DNA of 55,945 nt from Mesorhizobium sp. STM 4661 (GCF_000359125.1 NZ_CAAF010000026.1:32501-88445), one strand, 5' to 3'; shown: positions 1 through 11,484, counted from the stretch's first letter. The notes: generated from the letters alone by a model not told the origin. Made by a program: numbers and translations.

Positions 1-597
<597 letters not shown>

Positions 598-690
598 TTC
601 CTTATGCCCATTTCTGGCGACAATCCTTTGGATTGCGCTGAGATGGTTGGCACGAATAGACAGCTTCTCGATATAAACATGCGTTTTGCC

Positions 691-809
691 GACCTGGTGG
701 TTATGGCGGAGCGGCTGCACCCGATCCCATTCCGAACTCGGCCGTGAAACGCTCCAGCGCTGATGGTACTTCGTCTCAAGACGCGGGAGAGTAGGTCGCT
801 GCCAGGTCT
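691..809 (+). rRNA. 5S ribosomal RNA
   Basis: Complete 5S rRNA of about 119 nt. The ends pair (GACCTGG at 691-697 with CCAGGTC at 802-808) to form helix I. Inside are the conserved segments CCGATCCCATTCCGAACTCGG and GGGAGAGTAGG. It lies about 95 nt downstream of the 23S gene on the same strand, as expected for one operon transcript. Exact mature ends may differ by one to three nt. Confidence 0.95.
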
Positions 810-830
810 GCCAAACGCATGTTTGATCGT

Positions 831-873
831 CACATCGTACTTTCCAAAATCGAAATGATTTTGGGTCGATGTG
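831..873 (+). other. Long stem-loop in the 5S-tRNA spacer
   Basis: CACATCG (831-837) pairs with CGATGTG (867-873), and inside it CCAAAATC (844-851) pairs with GATTTTGG (857-864) around the loop GAAAT. A long imperfect helix between 5S and tRNA-fMet could be an RNase III-type processing site of the rrn transcript. That role is inferred; only the pairing is seen. Confidence 0.5.
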
Positions 874-915
874 AGAAAATCTTCTCCACACGATAAGGCC
901 CGCCAACGGGATTTC

Positions 916-940
916 GGGCCGCGCAAGCGGCCCTTTCATT
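916..940 (+). terminator. GC-rich GNRA-capped hairpin in the rrn spacer
   Basis: GGGCCGC (916-922) and GCGGCCC (927-933) form a perfect 7-bp stem closed by a GCAA tetraloop and followed by TTTCATT. It could be a weak terminator or a processing structure between 5S and tRNA-fMet. The short T tract makes strong termination doubtful. Confidence 0.4.
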
Positions 941-987
941 TGGCGAAGGCTTGAATTTCGTAAGCTCAGGCTTACTTCTAAGGTTGA

Positions 988-1064
<77 letters not shown>

Positions 1065-1070
1065 GATACC

Positions 1071-1100
1071 AAAAACGGCCCGCCTTGTGCGGGCCGTTTT
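1071..1100 (+). terminator. Rho-independent terminator after tRNA-fMet
   Basis: AAAACGGCCCGC and GCGGGCCGTTTT form a perfect 12-bp stem around a short loop, ending in a T run, seven bases after the tRNA CCA end. This is a strong intrinsic terminator for the rRNA operon. The A and T flanks make it bidirectional in principle. Confidence 0.85.
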
Positions 1101-1159
1101 GGTGTTCGGCCGACAGAATAGTCCAATCCTGTCCTTGCAATCAAATTCTTATAAATTTC

Positions 1160-1189
1160 AGCCGGTTGGGTTTATCCAGCCGGCTTTTT
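1160..1189 (+). terminator. Second intrinsic terminator after the rrn operon
   Basis: AGCCGGTTGG (1160-1169) pairs, with one G-T wobble, with CCAGCCGGCT (1175-1184) around GTTTAT and is followed by TTTTT. A tandem terminator about 60 bp after the first fits the need to stop a heavily transcribed rrn operon before the convergent sugar operon. Confidence 0.75.
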
Positions 1190-1242
1190 GCATTTGGAGC
1201 CCGGCCCGGAGCTGCCAGCTGGCTGCTCCTGAACGCCCCATG

Positions 1243-1285
1243 CCGGTGGCTAAGGTCGGTGGGCCGGTTGGCTAAGGTCGGTGGC
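1243..1285. repeat. Imperfect 21/22-bp tandem duplication at a gene end
   Basis: Units 1243-1263 and 1264-1285 share CCGGT(T)GGCTAAGGTCGGTGG and differ by one inserted T and the last base. The second copy carries the stop codon (complement at 1272-1274) of the leftward epimerase-like gene; the first is a spare copy just beyond it. It looks like a small replication-slippage duplication. Confidence 0.7.
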
Positions 1286-2165
1286 TCGACGAAACAAGCT
1301 CGGCCTTGAGCCGCGCCGTCTCCAGCCCGATCGCGATGAAGCGGCGCGCATGAAGTGCCAACTCCATATTGTCGGTCCACAGATTGCGCCAGATCGCGGT
1401 TTTCCTGGACAGATTCTCGTCGACGATCTCCGACGAGAAGGATTCGAAGCTGAGGTCGTCGCTGTAGCCGATCGCGGTGAGCGCGTCGAAGATCGCCGCA
1501 AAGTCGATGTTACCGGTGCCGAGGATGCCTCGATGGCTCTCGCCTATGTGGACGTAGCCGATCCTTTTCGCGGCATGGCGGATGGCCAGTCCGACATCGG
1601 CCTCCTCGATGTTCATGTGGAAAGTGTCGAGATGCAGGAAGATGTTGTCGGAGCCGGTGGTCTCGATGAAGGCCAGCCCTTGCGCGGCGGTGTTGAGCAG
1701 GTTGCTCTCGAAGCGGTTGACGATTTCGAGGTTGAGCGTGACGCCGGCGGCCTTGGCCGTCTCCGCCACCCTTGCAAGCGTGCCGGCGCTGCGGTTCCAC
1801 TGGTCGCGGGTCGGTGCCTCAATCTGCAATCCGTGGCTGGTCGAGAGGATACCGGCGACCTTCCGGCCGCCGAGGTCGCGGGTGAGCGCGATCGTGTCGT
1901 TGAGAATATCGACGCCGCGCGCCGCGGCCGCCTTGTCGGCGCTCGAAATGTCGCCGTCCGCCGGCAGCCCGATGCTGATCGCCACGCCGAGATCGAGGCT
2001 GGCGATGCGCTTGGCCAGCCTGCCGATATCGACATTGGCAGGGTCGAGATAGGAGAATTCGATCAGGTCGAAGCCGGCTTCCCTGGTGTTGGCCAGCGTG
2101 CGTTCAAGATCGCTCTGCGCCGAGCTTGCCGACCAGACGAAGGAATGGATTCCAATGCGCGACAT
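1272..2165 (-). CDS. Sugar isomerase/epimerase, D-tagatose 3-epimerase-like TIM barrel
   Basis: A 297-residue cytosolic enzyme of the AP-endonuclease-2 type TIM-barrel superfamily. The order E147 (in LNLEIVNRFE), D180 (HLDTFHMN), H206 (VHIGES) and E241 (SFESF) matches the metal-binding and catalytic E/D/H/E set of D-tagatose/D-psicose 3-epimerases. The family interconverts keto-sugars at C3 or isomerises related sugars; the substrate here is unknown. It is the last gene of the leftward sugar-import operon but lies beyond a hairpin terminator (2234-2270), so its expression may be lower than that of the importer. A paralogue with the same catalytic positions is at 47519-48412. Confidence 0.85.
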   Translation of the reverse strand: MSRIGIHSFVWSASSAQSDLERTLANTREAGFDLIEFSYLDPANVDIGRLAKRIASLDLGVAISIGLPADGDISSADKAAAARGVDILNDTIALTRDLGGRKVAGILSTSHGLQIEAPTRDQWNRSAGTLARVAETAKAAGVTLNLEIVNRFESNLLNTAAQGLAFIETTGSDNIFLHLDTFHMNIEEADVGLAIRHAAKRIGYVHIGESHRGILGTGNIDFAAIFDALTAIGYSDDLSFESFSSEIVDENLSRKTAIWRNLWTDNMELALHARRFIAIGLETARLKAELVSSSHRP

Positions 2166-2233
2166 GATCGTCTCCGGTTGCTCAGGAGCATCGGACCCAC
2201 AATGGAAACCGTTTGAGAAAATCGATGCTCAAC

Positions 2234-2270
2234 CAAAAAAAGAGGTGCGGCCAGTCATCCCGGCCGCACC
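2234..2270 (-). terminator. Intrinsic terminator between the binding-protein and epimerase genes
   Basis: On the minus strand GGTGCGGCC and GGCCGCACC form a perfect 9-bp stem with a 9-nt loop (2244-2270), followed by TCTTTTTTT. It sits directly after the stop of the rbsB-like gene and would end or attenuate the importer transcript before the epimerase gene. Confidence 0.8.
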
Positions 2271-2282
2271 AGGCTTGGGAGG

Positions 2283-3221
2283 TTAGCGGGCCGCGGTCCA
2301 GCCCTTGTAGTCCTTCAGGTTCTCGGCCGTGATCAGCTTCGGGTCGAGCAAGACGGTGGGCTCGGCCGGCTTCTTGCCGGCAAGCAGGTCAGCCGCCATC
2401 GTCAGCGACTGGCCGGCCATGACGTAAGGGTCCTGAGAGGCCGACGCCTTGATCATCGAGGTGCCGGAAGCGAGTTCCTTCTCGATGTCCGGCGCGCCGT
2501 CGACCGCGGTGAAGATGAACTCCGAGCGGTTGAGCTGCTTGGCCGCGAGCTGGCCGCCGATTGCCGTCGGATCGTTGATGGCGAAGACCGCGTCGATCTT
2601 GTCGAAACGGGTGAGCAGGGACTGGAACACCTTCAGGCCGCCATCGCGCGAGCCTTCGGCATTCTGGTCGTCGGAGAGGATCTTGATATCCGGATGCTTT
2701 GCAAGCACGTTCTTGCAGCCCTGCACCCGCTCGAGAATCGACGACGACGCCGGGCCGTTCAGGATGACGTAGTCGCCCTTGCCGCCGGTGTGGTCGACCA
2801 GATACTGGCAGGCCTCTTCGCCGGCCTTGACGTTGTTGGTCATCACGGTGACGTCGGCGCCCGGCGCCGAAACGTCGAAGGCGGCAACCACGATGCCCGC
2901 CGCCTGCGCCTTCTTCACCGCCGGTGCGATCGCCTTGGCATCGACGGCATTGAGCATGATCACGTCGACGCCGGCGGCGATGAAGGAGTCGACCTGGGAG
3001 ACCTGCTTGTTGAGGTCGTAGTCGGCCGACACCGACGTCACCTCGACGTTCGGGTTGATCTTCTTGGCGGCGTCCTCGATGCCCTTGATGGTGGCGACGA
3101 AGAAGGGATTGCCGAGCAGGCCGACCGAGATGCCGACCTTGTTCAGGTCCTTGGCCGAAGCCGGCGCGATGGCGACGGCCGCGAGTGCGACGCCGCAGAG
3201 CAGTTTAGCGATGGTCTTCAT
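2283..3221 (-). CDS. Sugar ABC transporter periplasmic binding protein (RbsB type)
   Basis: A 312-residue periplasmic binding protein of the ribose/galactose-binding class. The start at 3221 is preceded by GGAGG and gives a clean signal peptide (MKTIAKLL, hydrophobic core, cleavage near PASA-K). The mature part begins with the family pattern VGLLGNPFF and keeps the alternating alpha/beta layout of type I binding proteins (DPTAIGG and TAVDGAP motifs). Genes for the matching permease and ATPase lie upstream in the same operon. The ligand is unknown; neighbouring kinases and an epimerase suggest a monosaccharide or polyol. Confidence 0.9.
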   Translation of the reverse strand: MKTIAKLLCGVALAAVAIAPASAKDLNKVGISVGLLGNPFFVATIKGIEDAAKKINPNVEVTSVSADYDLNKQVSQVDSFIAAGVDVIMLNAVDAKAIAPAVKKAQAAGIVVAAFDVSAPGADVTVMTNNVKAGEEACQYLVDHTGGKGDYVILNGPASSSILERVQGCKNVLAKHPDIKILSDDQNAEGSRDGGLKVFQSLLTRFDKIDAVFAINDPTAIGGQLAAKQLNRSEFIFTAVDGAPDIEKELASGTSMIKASASQDPYVMAGQSLTMAADLLAGKKPAEPTVLLDPKLITAENLKDYKGWTAAR

Positions 3222-3297
3222 TGCTTTCCTCCAATTGCCCGCGCCTCTCACGGTGCGTTACATGAAACCGGTCGTTGACGCCGGCGACTAAGGTCAA

Positions 3298-4295
3298 TCA
3301 CGTTCTTGCTCCTGCCTGGAGCCTGTAGCGGTCGAGGGCGACCGCCACGATGATGACCAATCCCTTGATGATGTACTGCCAGATGTCCGAGACGCCGGCC
3401 AAGATGAGCCCGTTGGAGAGCACCGCGATGATCAGGCCGCCGATCAGCGTGCCCCAGATCGAGCCGACGCCGCCGACGAAGCTGGTGCCGCCGAGAATGA
3501 CCGCGGCAATGGCGTCGAGTTCGTAGGACTGTCCAAGCTGCAGCCCGTTGGCGGCGTAGAGCCGGGCCGCCGACATGGCGCCGCCAAGGCCGGCCAACAT
3601 GCCGGAAACGCCATAGACGAAGAGCAGCACCAGCGGCACCTTGATGCCGGTGAGCCTAGCTGCCTCGGCATTGCCGCCGACGGCGTAGATCCAGGTGCCG
3701 AGGACAGTGCGCTTGAGCACCAGCCAGGACAGCACCACGACCGACAAGGCGATGATGACCAGCCAGGGAATGCCGAACAGCGAACCGTTGCCGATGAAGT
3801 CGAACGGCAGGTCCGAGTTGAATACCGTCGTGTCCTGGCCGAGCAGGCGGGCGACGCCGCGCACGGCCGTCAGCGAACCCAGCGTGACAATGAAGGGCGG
3901 CAGCTTGATGTAGGCGATGAGCAACCCGTTGACGAGGCCGAAGCCGAGGCCGGCAAGAATGGCCGCGGGCACGCCGAGCATGCCCCAGTCCGGCACCAGC
4001 GACACCATCACCGCCACCATCGCCGAGGCGGCAAGGATCGAGCCGACAGACAGGTCGATGCCGCCGGTCAGGATGACGAAGGTCATGCCGGCTGCCAGCA
4101 CGATGTTGATCGACGACTGCTGCGTGACGATCGACAGGTTGGTCTCGGTGAGGAAGCGCGGATTCATGAACTGGAAGCCGGCCGCCAGCAGGACCAGGAC
4201 CGGCAGCATGCCGAGCGCGGCGAAGGCGGTGCGCAACCGCCGGCTCTTGCCGACCGGCTGGTCACCAGCGTTCGTCGTCTCGATCGCCTTGTCGG

Positions 4296-4299
<4 letters not shown>
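3298..4299 (-). CDS. Sugar ABC transporter permease (RbsC type)
   Basis: A 333-residue inner-membrane permease with about 8-10 hydrophobic segments. It has the RbsC-family signatures [11 protein letters not shown] near residues 79-89 and [16 protein letters not shown] near residues 265-280, which face the RbsA-type ATPase. Its ATG overlaps the ATPase stop codon (ATGA), indicating translational coupling. One permease gene is enough, since this class works as a homodimer. It forms the channel of the importer with the genes on either side. Confidence 0.92.
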
Positions 4300-5836
<1,537 letters not shown>

Positions 5837-5840
<4 letters not shown>

Positions 5841-7216
5841 CGCGCGCCTCCCGCTGCCGCGCCGGCGATGCCCCGGTCAATGGCGAGGCCGCGCCAATCA
5901 TCACGATAGCCGGCTAACCCAGCGAAATGCGAAGCGCGCACGGGCTCCGGCGTCTCGGCGGCAAATTCGCGCCCGATACTCTCGAAGGCGAGCGCGGCGG
6001 CACCCGTGGCGCTGCCCTCCAGCGTAGCCCCCTGCATGAAGGCCTGGCCAGGACGCAGCTCGGCCAGCAGGCTGGCCAGCAGGCCGCCACTGTTCAGCCC
6101 GCCATCGACGATCACGGTATTGTTCGAATGGATCAGGTCAAGGCAGAGATCAACCATCAGCACCACGTAGAGCAGCGCCACGGCCGCGCGTTCCCCGGCG
6201 CTGGGCGTGCGCCCGGTGAGTTCGCCGGAGCGGTGAGGCATCGGCCCGCCCGGCGCGAAGCTCGGCAGGGCCATGATGCCGGCATCGATCACCCGCTGCA
6301 CCGAGGCGCGGTCGATCGCGCCTTGCCAGTCGCCGCTGACGAGAGCGAATTCGCGGCCGCCCATGAAGCGGATGGTCGGCACCGGGCCGCCATCGACGTC
6401 GACATTGACAAGCATGTCGCGGTCGCGATCGAGCGCGTCGAGCGGGCAGTCCGGATTGAGCACGACGACCCAGGTGCCGGTCGACACGACAGTGACCGGA
6501 CCAAGCTCCTGCCGCCGATAGGCATGGAGTGCGGCATTCGAGTCGTGGACGCCATTGTGGATGGCGATCGGCCGCGCCGCATCGCCGAGACGCTGCTCGC
6601 CGATGACGGCGCCGGCACGCGCGAAGGCGGGCATCTGGCCGCGCCACCCCTCGGCGTCGACCAGCGAGGAGAAATCGCGTTTGCGCGGCGCCCACAGATG
6701 CGAGTGGCAGCCGAGATAGGACACTTCCGAGACCGCCCGGCCGCCAAAGCGCCAGCTCCAGTATTGCGGATAGCCGAGGATCGATTTCGCCGAGGCGAAG
6801 GCGTTGGGTTCCACCGCCTTCAGCCACAGCATGTGGCGGCCGTAGTTGAAGCCGAGCGGCAGACGCGGCGAGAAAGTCTCGGCAAAATCCGGAATGCGGC
6901 GATCGATCTTGGCGGCAATCCCCGCCGGCGGCTCCTGCTCGTAGTCGAGGATCGGATGCGTCAGCGCCGCCTCTCCGACCAAGGCGAAGGTGCAGCCATG
7001 ACCCGACACCATCAGCCCTTCGACGCCGTGGCTGTCGATTGCATCGCTAACCGCTTCATCCGCCCAGTCGTGAAGCGCTGCCTCGTCGAGTACGCCGAAA
7101 CCGCCTTGGCGTATCCAGCTCGGTTTGCTGCGGCGCTCGTCGAGGATGCGTCCGTCCTGGGCGAAGACGAACAGCTTCGAATTGGTCTTGCCGAAGTCGA
7201 GCACGGCCATCTTCAC
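5837..7216 (-). CDS. FGGY-family carbohydrate kinase
   Basis: A 459-residue sugar kinase of the FGGY/ASKHA fold. The N-terminal phosphate-binding motif is DFGKTNSKL, and the C-terminal domain has [11 protein letters not shown] and [10 protein letters not shown] motifs. The DFGKTN variant resembles rhamnulokinase/fuculokinase-like members more than xylulokinase. Its GTG start overlaps the stop of the DeoR gene (GTGA); an ATG two codons later is an alternative. It presumably phosphorylates the sugar brought in by the adjacent importer or its isomerised product. A second, different FGGY kinase lies at 9300. Confidence 0.88.
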
Positions 7217-7995
7217 TGGATGGCTCCCGAGGGCGAGGCGATCCGGACCATGACGCCGGCGTCCTCCAGCATGCGGGCGTCGGCGTCGGCGAGGCCGTCA
7301 TCGGTGACCAGCGTGCCGATGCGCGCCAGAGGCAGCGCCACATTGCGCGCGTGGATCGACAGTTTGCGGCTGTCGGCCAGCACCACGATCTGATCAGTGC
7401 AGAGACTGAGATCGACGATGGAGCGGACCAGCAACGGATGCGATTCCAGCACACCCTCCTGGCCAAGGCCTTGCGCGCCAAGAAAGAACTTCGAGGCATA
7501 GAAGGGCATGGCCTGGGTGAGCGAATGGATGATGCCCGGCTCGCGGTGCAACTCGCCGCCGGCAACCGTCAGGCTGCAATGGCCATGGTCGCTCAGATAG
7601 GCCGCGAGCGGCATCGAGTTGGTGTAGAGCCGGATGTTGCGGTCGGCGAGCTTGACGCCGAGATGAAAGCAGGTCGAGCCGCCATGCACGATGACCGCGT
7701 CGCCGTCGCGCACCATGGTTGCCGCTAGAGCGGCGATCTGCCGCTTGGCTTCCACCGCGAGGTCGCGGTTTTCGTCGTAAGGCCTGGCATAGGCGACACC
7801 CGCATGCGCGGCGCCATCGAGCGCCGAGATGCCGCCATAGACCTTCCGCGCTTCGCCGGCCTCGTCGATCCTGTCGATATCGCGCCTGACTGTCGCGGCC
7901 GAAACGCCGAGCCGCTCCTGCAACTCGCGCACCGAGGCGAAGGGGCGATCCCGCAATAGCTCGACGATCTGACGCTGGCGGCCGGAGTCGCTCAA
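7213..7995 (-). CDS. DeoR-family transcriptional regulator
   Basis: A DeoR repressor of about 260 residues: N-terminal helix-turn-helix (RQRQIVELL, then VSAATVRRDIDRID) and a C-terminal sugar-phosphate-sensing domain (HGGSTCFHLG and TNSMPLAA). I prefer the TTG at 7995 because GGGAGGAAAG (minus strand, about 8009-8000) is an ideal ribosome site for it; the ATG at 8016 lies upstream of that site and has none of its own. It heads the leftward operon and faces the aldolase operon, so it probably controls both. The inducer is likely a phosphorylated intermediate. Confidence 0.9.
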   Translation of the reverse strand: MSDSGRQRQIVELLRDRPFASVRELQERLGVSAATVRRDIDRIDEAGEARKVYGGISALDGAAHAGVAYARPYDENRDLAVEAKRQIAALAATMVRDGDAVIVHGGSTCFHLGVKLADRNIRLYTNSMPLAAYLSDHGHCSLTVAGGELHREPGIIHSLTQAMPFYASKFFLGAQGLGQEGVLESHPLLVRSIVDLSLCTDQIVVLADSRKLSIHARNVALPLARIGTLVTDDGLADADARMLEDAGVMVRIASPSGAIQ

Positions 7996-8036
7996 TCCTC
8001 TTTCCTCCCATGCCATTCTGCGACGGCAATTGGTGC

Positions 8037-8107
8037 AACTTACTCAACATTTATCGGATTGCAAGCGCGATGTGATGAGATAAGATCACTATTGACGTAA
8101 CTTACTC
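8037..8107. promoter_or_regulatory. Candidate DeoR operator pair between divergent operons
   Basis: The 9-mer AACTTACTC occurs twice as a direct repeat, at 8037-8045 and 8099-8107, 62 bp apart (about six helical turns), in the gap between deoR and the class II aldolase gene. A possible -35 TTGACG is at 8092-8097, just before the second copy. Binding by the adjacent DeoR protein is inferred from position. Confidence 0.5.
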
Positions 8108-8195
8108 GTATCTGCGATACCAGCGCCAACATCTGTCCCGGCGACGGGACATCCGAAGCCGTGAGACACGCGGCCGGTTTGTGGAGGAATGCTCG

Positions 8196-9239
8196 ATGGC
8201 GACTGATGCCGATGCACAGGAACTGGCCGCTTTGCGGACGCTTTCAGCCAGCATCGGGCGCGACCCGCATCTGACCCAGGCCGCAGGCGGCAACACCTCG
8301 CTGAAAGCCGGCGAGACGCTCTGGATCAAGGCCTCCGGCACCTGGCTGAAGGATGCGCTCGCCAAGGACATCATGGTGCCGGTGGCGATCTCCCCGCTGC
8401 TGAGCGCCGTCGGACAGCGCGACCCGGCCGCCGACCGGCCGCAGGGTTTCGCCATCGAGGCGCTCAACCCGCGCGGGTTGCGCCCTTCGATCGAGACCAC
8501 GGTGCACGCGTTGATGCCCCAGCGTGTCGTTCTGCATGTCCACTGCGTCGACACCATTTCGCTCGCAATACAGGCCGATGGCGAGGCTGAGGTCGCCAGG
8601 CGTCTCGACGGCCTTGAATGGGCCTATGTTCCCTATCGCCGACCGGGCCTGCCGCTGGCCCAGGGCATTGCCGAGCGCCTTCGGCCAGGCGTCGACGTCC
8701 TGATCCTTGGCAATCACGGACTGGTCGTTGCAGCCGAGACGGTCGCCGATGCCGAGGTGCTGCTGCGCCGCGTCACACGGCTGCTGGCGCGGTCGCCGCG
8801 CAAGGTGGCGGAGCCCGACAGTGCGGCATTGACGGCGCTCGCCGGCAGCACCGGTTACAGATTGCCGGCCGACGTCGAGGCGCATGCGGCCGCGATCGAT
8901 CCCGAGAGCTGCAGCATGGCGTCGGGGGGCAGCCTCTATCCCGATCACGTCATCTTTCTCGGCCGGGGTTCGGTCGTGGCGAGACCTAATGAGGACGTGA
9001 AGCGCATCACCCAGCGGTGCAGTACGGCACCCGTAGCGATCCTGTTTCCCGGCCTTGGCGTGCTGATGCGTGGCGACGCCAACGCCGGCGCCGAAGCCAT
9101 GCAACGCTGCCTGGCCGACGTGACCGCGCGGGTCGACGCCACGGCGAGGCTGAACTACCTTACCGATGCCGAGAATGACGAATTGATCAACTGGGACGCC
9201 GAGCAGTATCGCCAGAAACTCAATGCCGCCGGCAGTTAG
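8196..9239 (+). CDS. Class II aldolase/adducin-family protein, RhaD-like
   Basis: A 347-residue zinc-dependent class II aldolase. The start at 8196 has GGAGGA seven bases upstream. The N-terminal part carries AAGGNTSLK, the metal-ligand motif LHVHCVD and later GNHGLVV, typical of the family. The extra C-terminal part (YPDHVIFLGRG and beyond) resembles the aldolase half of bifunctional RhaD-like aldolase/dehydrogenases, but no dehydrogenase domain follows. It would cleave a phosphorylated keto-sugar to DHAP and an aldehyde. Substrate unknown; probably the product of one of the two flanking FGGY kinases. Confidence 0.85.
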   Translation: MATDADAQELAALRTLSASIGRDPHLTQAAGGNTSLKAGETLWIKASGTWLKDALAKDIMVPVAISPLLSAVGQRDPAADRPQGFAIEALNPRGLRPSIETTVHALMPQRVVLHVHCVDTISLAIQADGEAEVARRLDGLEWAYVPYRRPGLPLAQGIAERLRPGVDVLILGNHGLVVAAETVADAEVLLRRVTRLLARSPRKVAEPDSAALTALAGSTGYRLPADVEAHAAAIDPESCSMASGGSLYPDHVIFLGRGSVVARPNEDVKRITQRCSTAPVAILFPGLGVLMRGDANAGAEAMQRCLADVTARVDATARLNYLTDAENDELINWDAEQYRQKLNAAGS

Positions 9240-9304
9240 ACCGTGATCCCGAACCGAAGGTCAGCGCAGCAAGACGTGGAAACCGGTTCGGGCAAAATCA
9301 TGGC
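9239..9304. repeat. GATCATGG-type palindromic repeat, copy 1
   Basis: This matches the reverse complement of 48460-48531 almost base for base (GTGATCCCGAACCGAAGG..., then AACCGGTTCGGG... and ATCATGGCC). Shorter relatives are at 19793-19841 and 52142-52190. It fills the aldolase-kinase gap, and its right arm contains the ATG of the kinase gene. Confidence 0.8.
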
Positions 9305-10583
9305 CAAGCAAGAAGCGCTTGCCATTGGCATCGACATCGGCACATCAGGCGCGCGCGCCGTCGCCATGCGTCCGGACTTCGCCATCGCCGCGCGTTCCGC
9401 TGTTCCTCTTGAACGATTTGGCCAGAATGGCCGCGATCCGGCGGTCTGGTGGCAGGCAGTCGGCGCGGCGCTGACGGACCTGCTTTCAAGCATCGATCGC
9501 GCGACCGTCCGGTCGATCGCCGTAGACGGCACCTCCGGTACGCTGCTGCCGGTCGATGGTGCCGGGCAGCCGCTGGCCGAGCCGCTGATGTACAACGACA
9601 AGGTCGCCGCCGACGCCATTCTGGCCACAATCGTCCGCGAGGCGCCGGCAACGAGCGCAGCGCTTGGGGCGACGTCCGGTCTCGCCAAGGCGCTGTCTTT
9701 CCAGCGTCTGCCCGGCGTCGTCACTGTCCTGCACCAGGCCGACTGGATCGCCGGACAATTCTCCGGCCGCTTCGATAGCAGCGACGAGAACAATGCGCTC
9801 AAAACCGGCTACGACGTCGAGACCCGCCGGTGGCCGGCCTGGATCGCGGCGACCGGCATGCGCATGGAATTGCTGCCCGGCGTCGTCAGGCCGGGCGATG
9901 TCGTCGGCACGATCGCTGCGCGCGCCGCCGAGCTGTTCGGCCTGCCGCGCGACGTGGTTGTCGTCGCGGGCACGACGGATGGTTGCGCCTCGTTCCTGGC
10001 AACAGGCGCCGCGACGGTCGGTGACGGCGTCACCGCGCTGGGGTCTTCGCTGACCATCAAGATCCTGTCCGACCGGCCGATCTCGGCGCCGCGGTTCGGC
10101 ATCTACAGCCACCGGCTCGGCGATGCGTATCTGGCGGGCGGTGCGTCGAATTCCGGCGGCAAGGTGCTCGCCCAGCACTTTTCGCTTGCACGCATCATCG
10201 AGCTCAGCGCGGTTATCGACCCGATGACCGAGACCGGCCTCGACTACTATCCGCTTCCCGCCACAGGCGAACGCTTTCCGATCGCCGATCCGGCGCTGCC
10301 GCCACGCCTTGTGCCGCGGCCGGCGGACGACGCCGACTATCTGAAGGCGATGCTGGAGGGGATCGCCGCGATCGAGGCGCTCGGCTATAGCAGGCTTGCA
10401 GAACTCGGCGCGCCTCGGCTGACATCGGTCAGAAGCGTCGGCGGCGGCGCGGCAAATCCCGCCTGGACCGCGATCCGCCAACGCAAGCTCGGCGTCGACT
10501 TCCTGCCGGCGCTTTCCGACGAGGCCGCCGCCGGCACGGCGCTGCTGGCGCTGATGGGTGCAAGCACAGCGGGGTTTTTGTGA
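9300..10583 (+). CDS. FGGY-family kinase, D-ribulokinase-like
   Basis: A 427-residue FGGY kinase. It begins with GIDIGTSGARAV and then VDGTSGTLLPVD and PLMYND, a combination seen in the plant/cyanobacterial D-ribulose kinase (XK-1-like) branch. The C-terminal half has GTTDGCASF and GGGAANPAW motifs. The start codon lies inside a palindromic repeat (9239-9304) and no ribosome site is visible. A GTG at 9243, also in the repeat, is an alternative in-frame start. The HAD gene overlaps its stop (GTGA). It is probably the committing kinase for the aldolase upstream; the exact sugar is not established. Confidence 0.83.
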   Translation: MAKQEALAIGIDIGTSGARAVAMRPDFAIAARSAVPLERFGQNGRDPAVWWQAVGAALTDLLSSIDRATVRSIAVDGTSGTLLPVDGAGQPLAEPLMYNDKVAADAILATIVREAPATSAALGATSGLAKALSFQRLPGVVTVLHQADWIAGQFSGRFDSSDENNALKTGYDVETRRWPAWIAATGMRMELLPGVVRPGDVVGTIAARAAELFGLPRDVVVVAGTTDGCASFLATGAATVGDGVTALGSSLTIKILSDRPISAPRFGIYSHRLGDAYLAGGASNSGGKVLAQHFSLARIIELSAVIDPMTETGLDYYPLPATGERFPIADPALPPRLVPRPADDADYLKAMLEGIAAIEALGYSRLAELGAPRLTSVRSVGGGAANPAWTAIRQRKLGVDFLPALSDEAAAGTALLALMGASTAGFL

Positions 10584-11431
10584 ACGCGAAAACGGTTGAA
10601 CGTCTCGACGGGATCGGAGCGCTGGCCGCGCGGTACGATTTTTTCCTGCTCGATCAGTTCGGTGTGCTGCATGATGGCACCGGCCCCTATTCGGGTGCGG
10701 TGGAGGCCCTGTCGGCGCTGAAACGCGCGGGCAAGACCGTCGTGCTGATCTCGAACTCCGGCAAGCGGGCGGAGCCCAATGAGCGTCGCCTGTTGAAGCT
10801 TGGCTTCGAAGCGGGCAGTTGGAACCACTTCGTCTCTTCCGGCGAGGTGGCGTGGCGCTCCTTCCACGACATGGCGGCATCCGGAACCCTGCGCCCGGGC
10901 ACGAAATGCCTGCTGATCAGCCGCGACGATGACCGCTCGGCGATCCAGGGTCTGCCGTTCGAACTGGCCAAGAGTGGCGACGATGCCGAGCTGGTGCTGA
11001 TTTCGGCCAGCGAGGGCGATCGTTACGATCTCGACCACTATCGCAGACTTCTCGCGCCGGCAGCGGCGCGGCGGGTGCCGTGCTTCTGCACCAACCCCGA
11101 CAAGATCATGCTGACCGCGGTCGGTCCCCGCTTCGGCGCCGGCCGGCTGGCCGATCTCTACGAAAGCCTCGGCGGCAGCGTCACCCGCATCGGCAAGCCC
11201 TATCCCCAGATCTTCGAGGCCGCATTGGCGCTGGCGGGCAACCCTGACCGCGGCACCGTGGTCTGTGTCGGCGACAGCGTCGAACACGACATCGCCGGCG
11301 GCGTTGGCGCCGGCGTGGCGACTGCGCTCGTCCTGTCCGGAATATTGGCGGACACTCCCGACCTGGCCGGCCTTTTCGACAGTCTGGACGCCTATCCGGA
11401 CTACACCATCGATCTGTTCAGGTTCTGCTGA
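10580..11431 (+). CDS. HAD-superfamily protein, class IIA, NagD-like
   Basis: A 283-residue HAD-fold protein of the NagD-like subclass (TIGR01459 type by recall). Motif I is LLDQFGVLHDG with D25; the +2 position, normally the acid/base Asp, is Phe27. Motif II is in VLISNS, and the distal motif is VCVGDSVEHD near residues 232-241. Its GTG start overlaps the kinase stop. A sugar-phosphate phosphatase or overflow role is plausible, but the replaced second Asp makes catalysis uncertain. Confidence 0.8.
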   Translation: MNAKTVERLDGIGALAARYDFFLLDQFGVLHDGTGPYSGAVEALSALKRAGKTVVLISNSGKRAEPNERRLLKLGFEAGSWNHFVSSGEVAWRSFHDMAASGTLRPGTKCLLISRDDDRSAIQGLPFELAKSGDDAELVLISASEGDRYDLDHYRRLLAPAAARRVPCFCTNPDKIMLTAVGPRFGAGRLADLYESLGGSVTRIGKPYPQIFEAALALAGNPDRGTVVCVGDSVEHDIAGGVGAGVATALVLSGILADTPDLAGLFDSLDAYPDYTIDLFRFC

Positions 11432-11484
11432 CCGAACCGGCAATTTCCGAGGTAAAGCGACGCAACCAATCGACGGAGCGGAAG

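Noticed and set aside
5927..7393. A 488-codon plus-strand frame opposite the FGGY kinase
   Set aside because: Antisense shadow of the kinase and DeoR genes; no start site or domain pattern.
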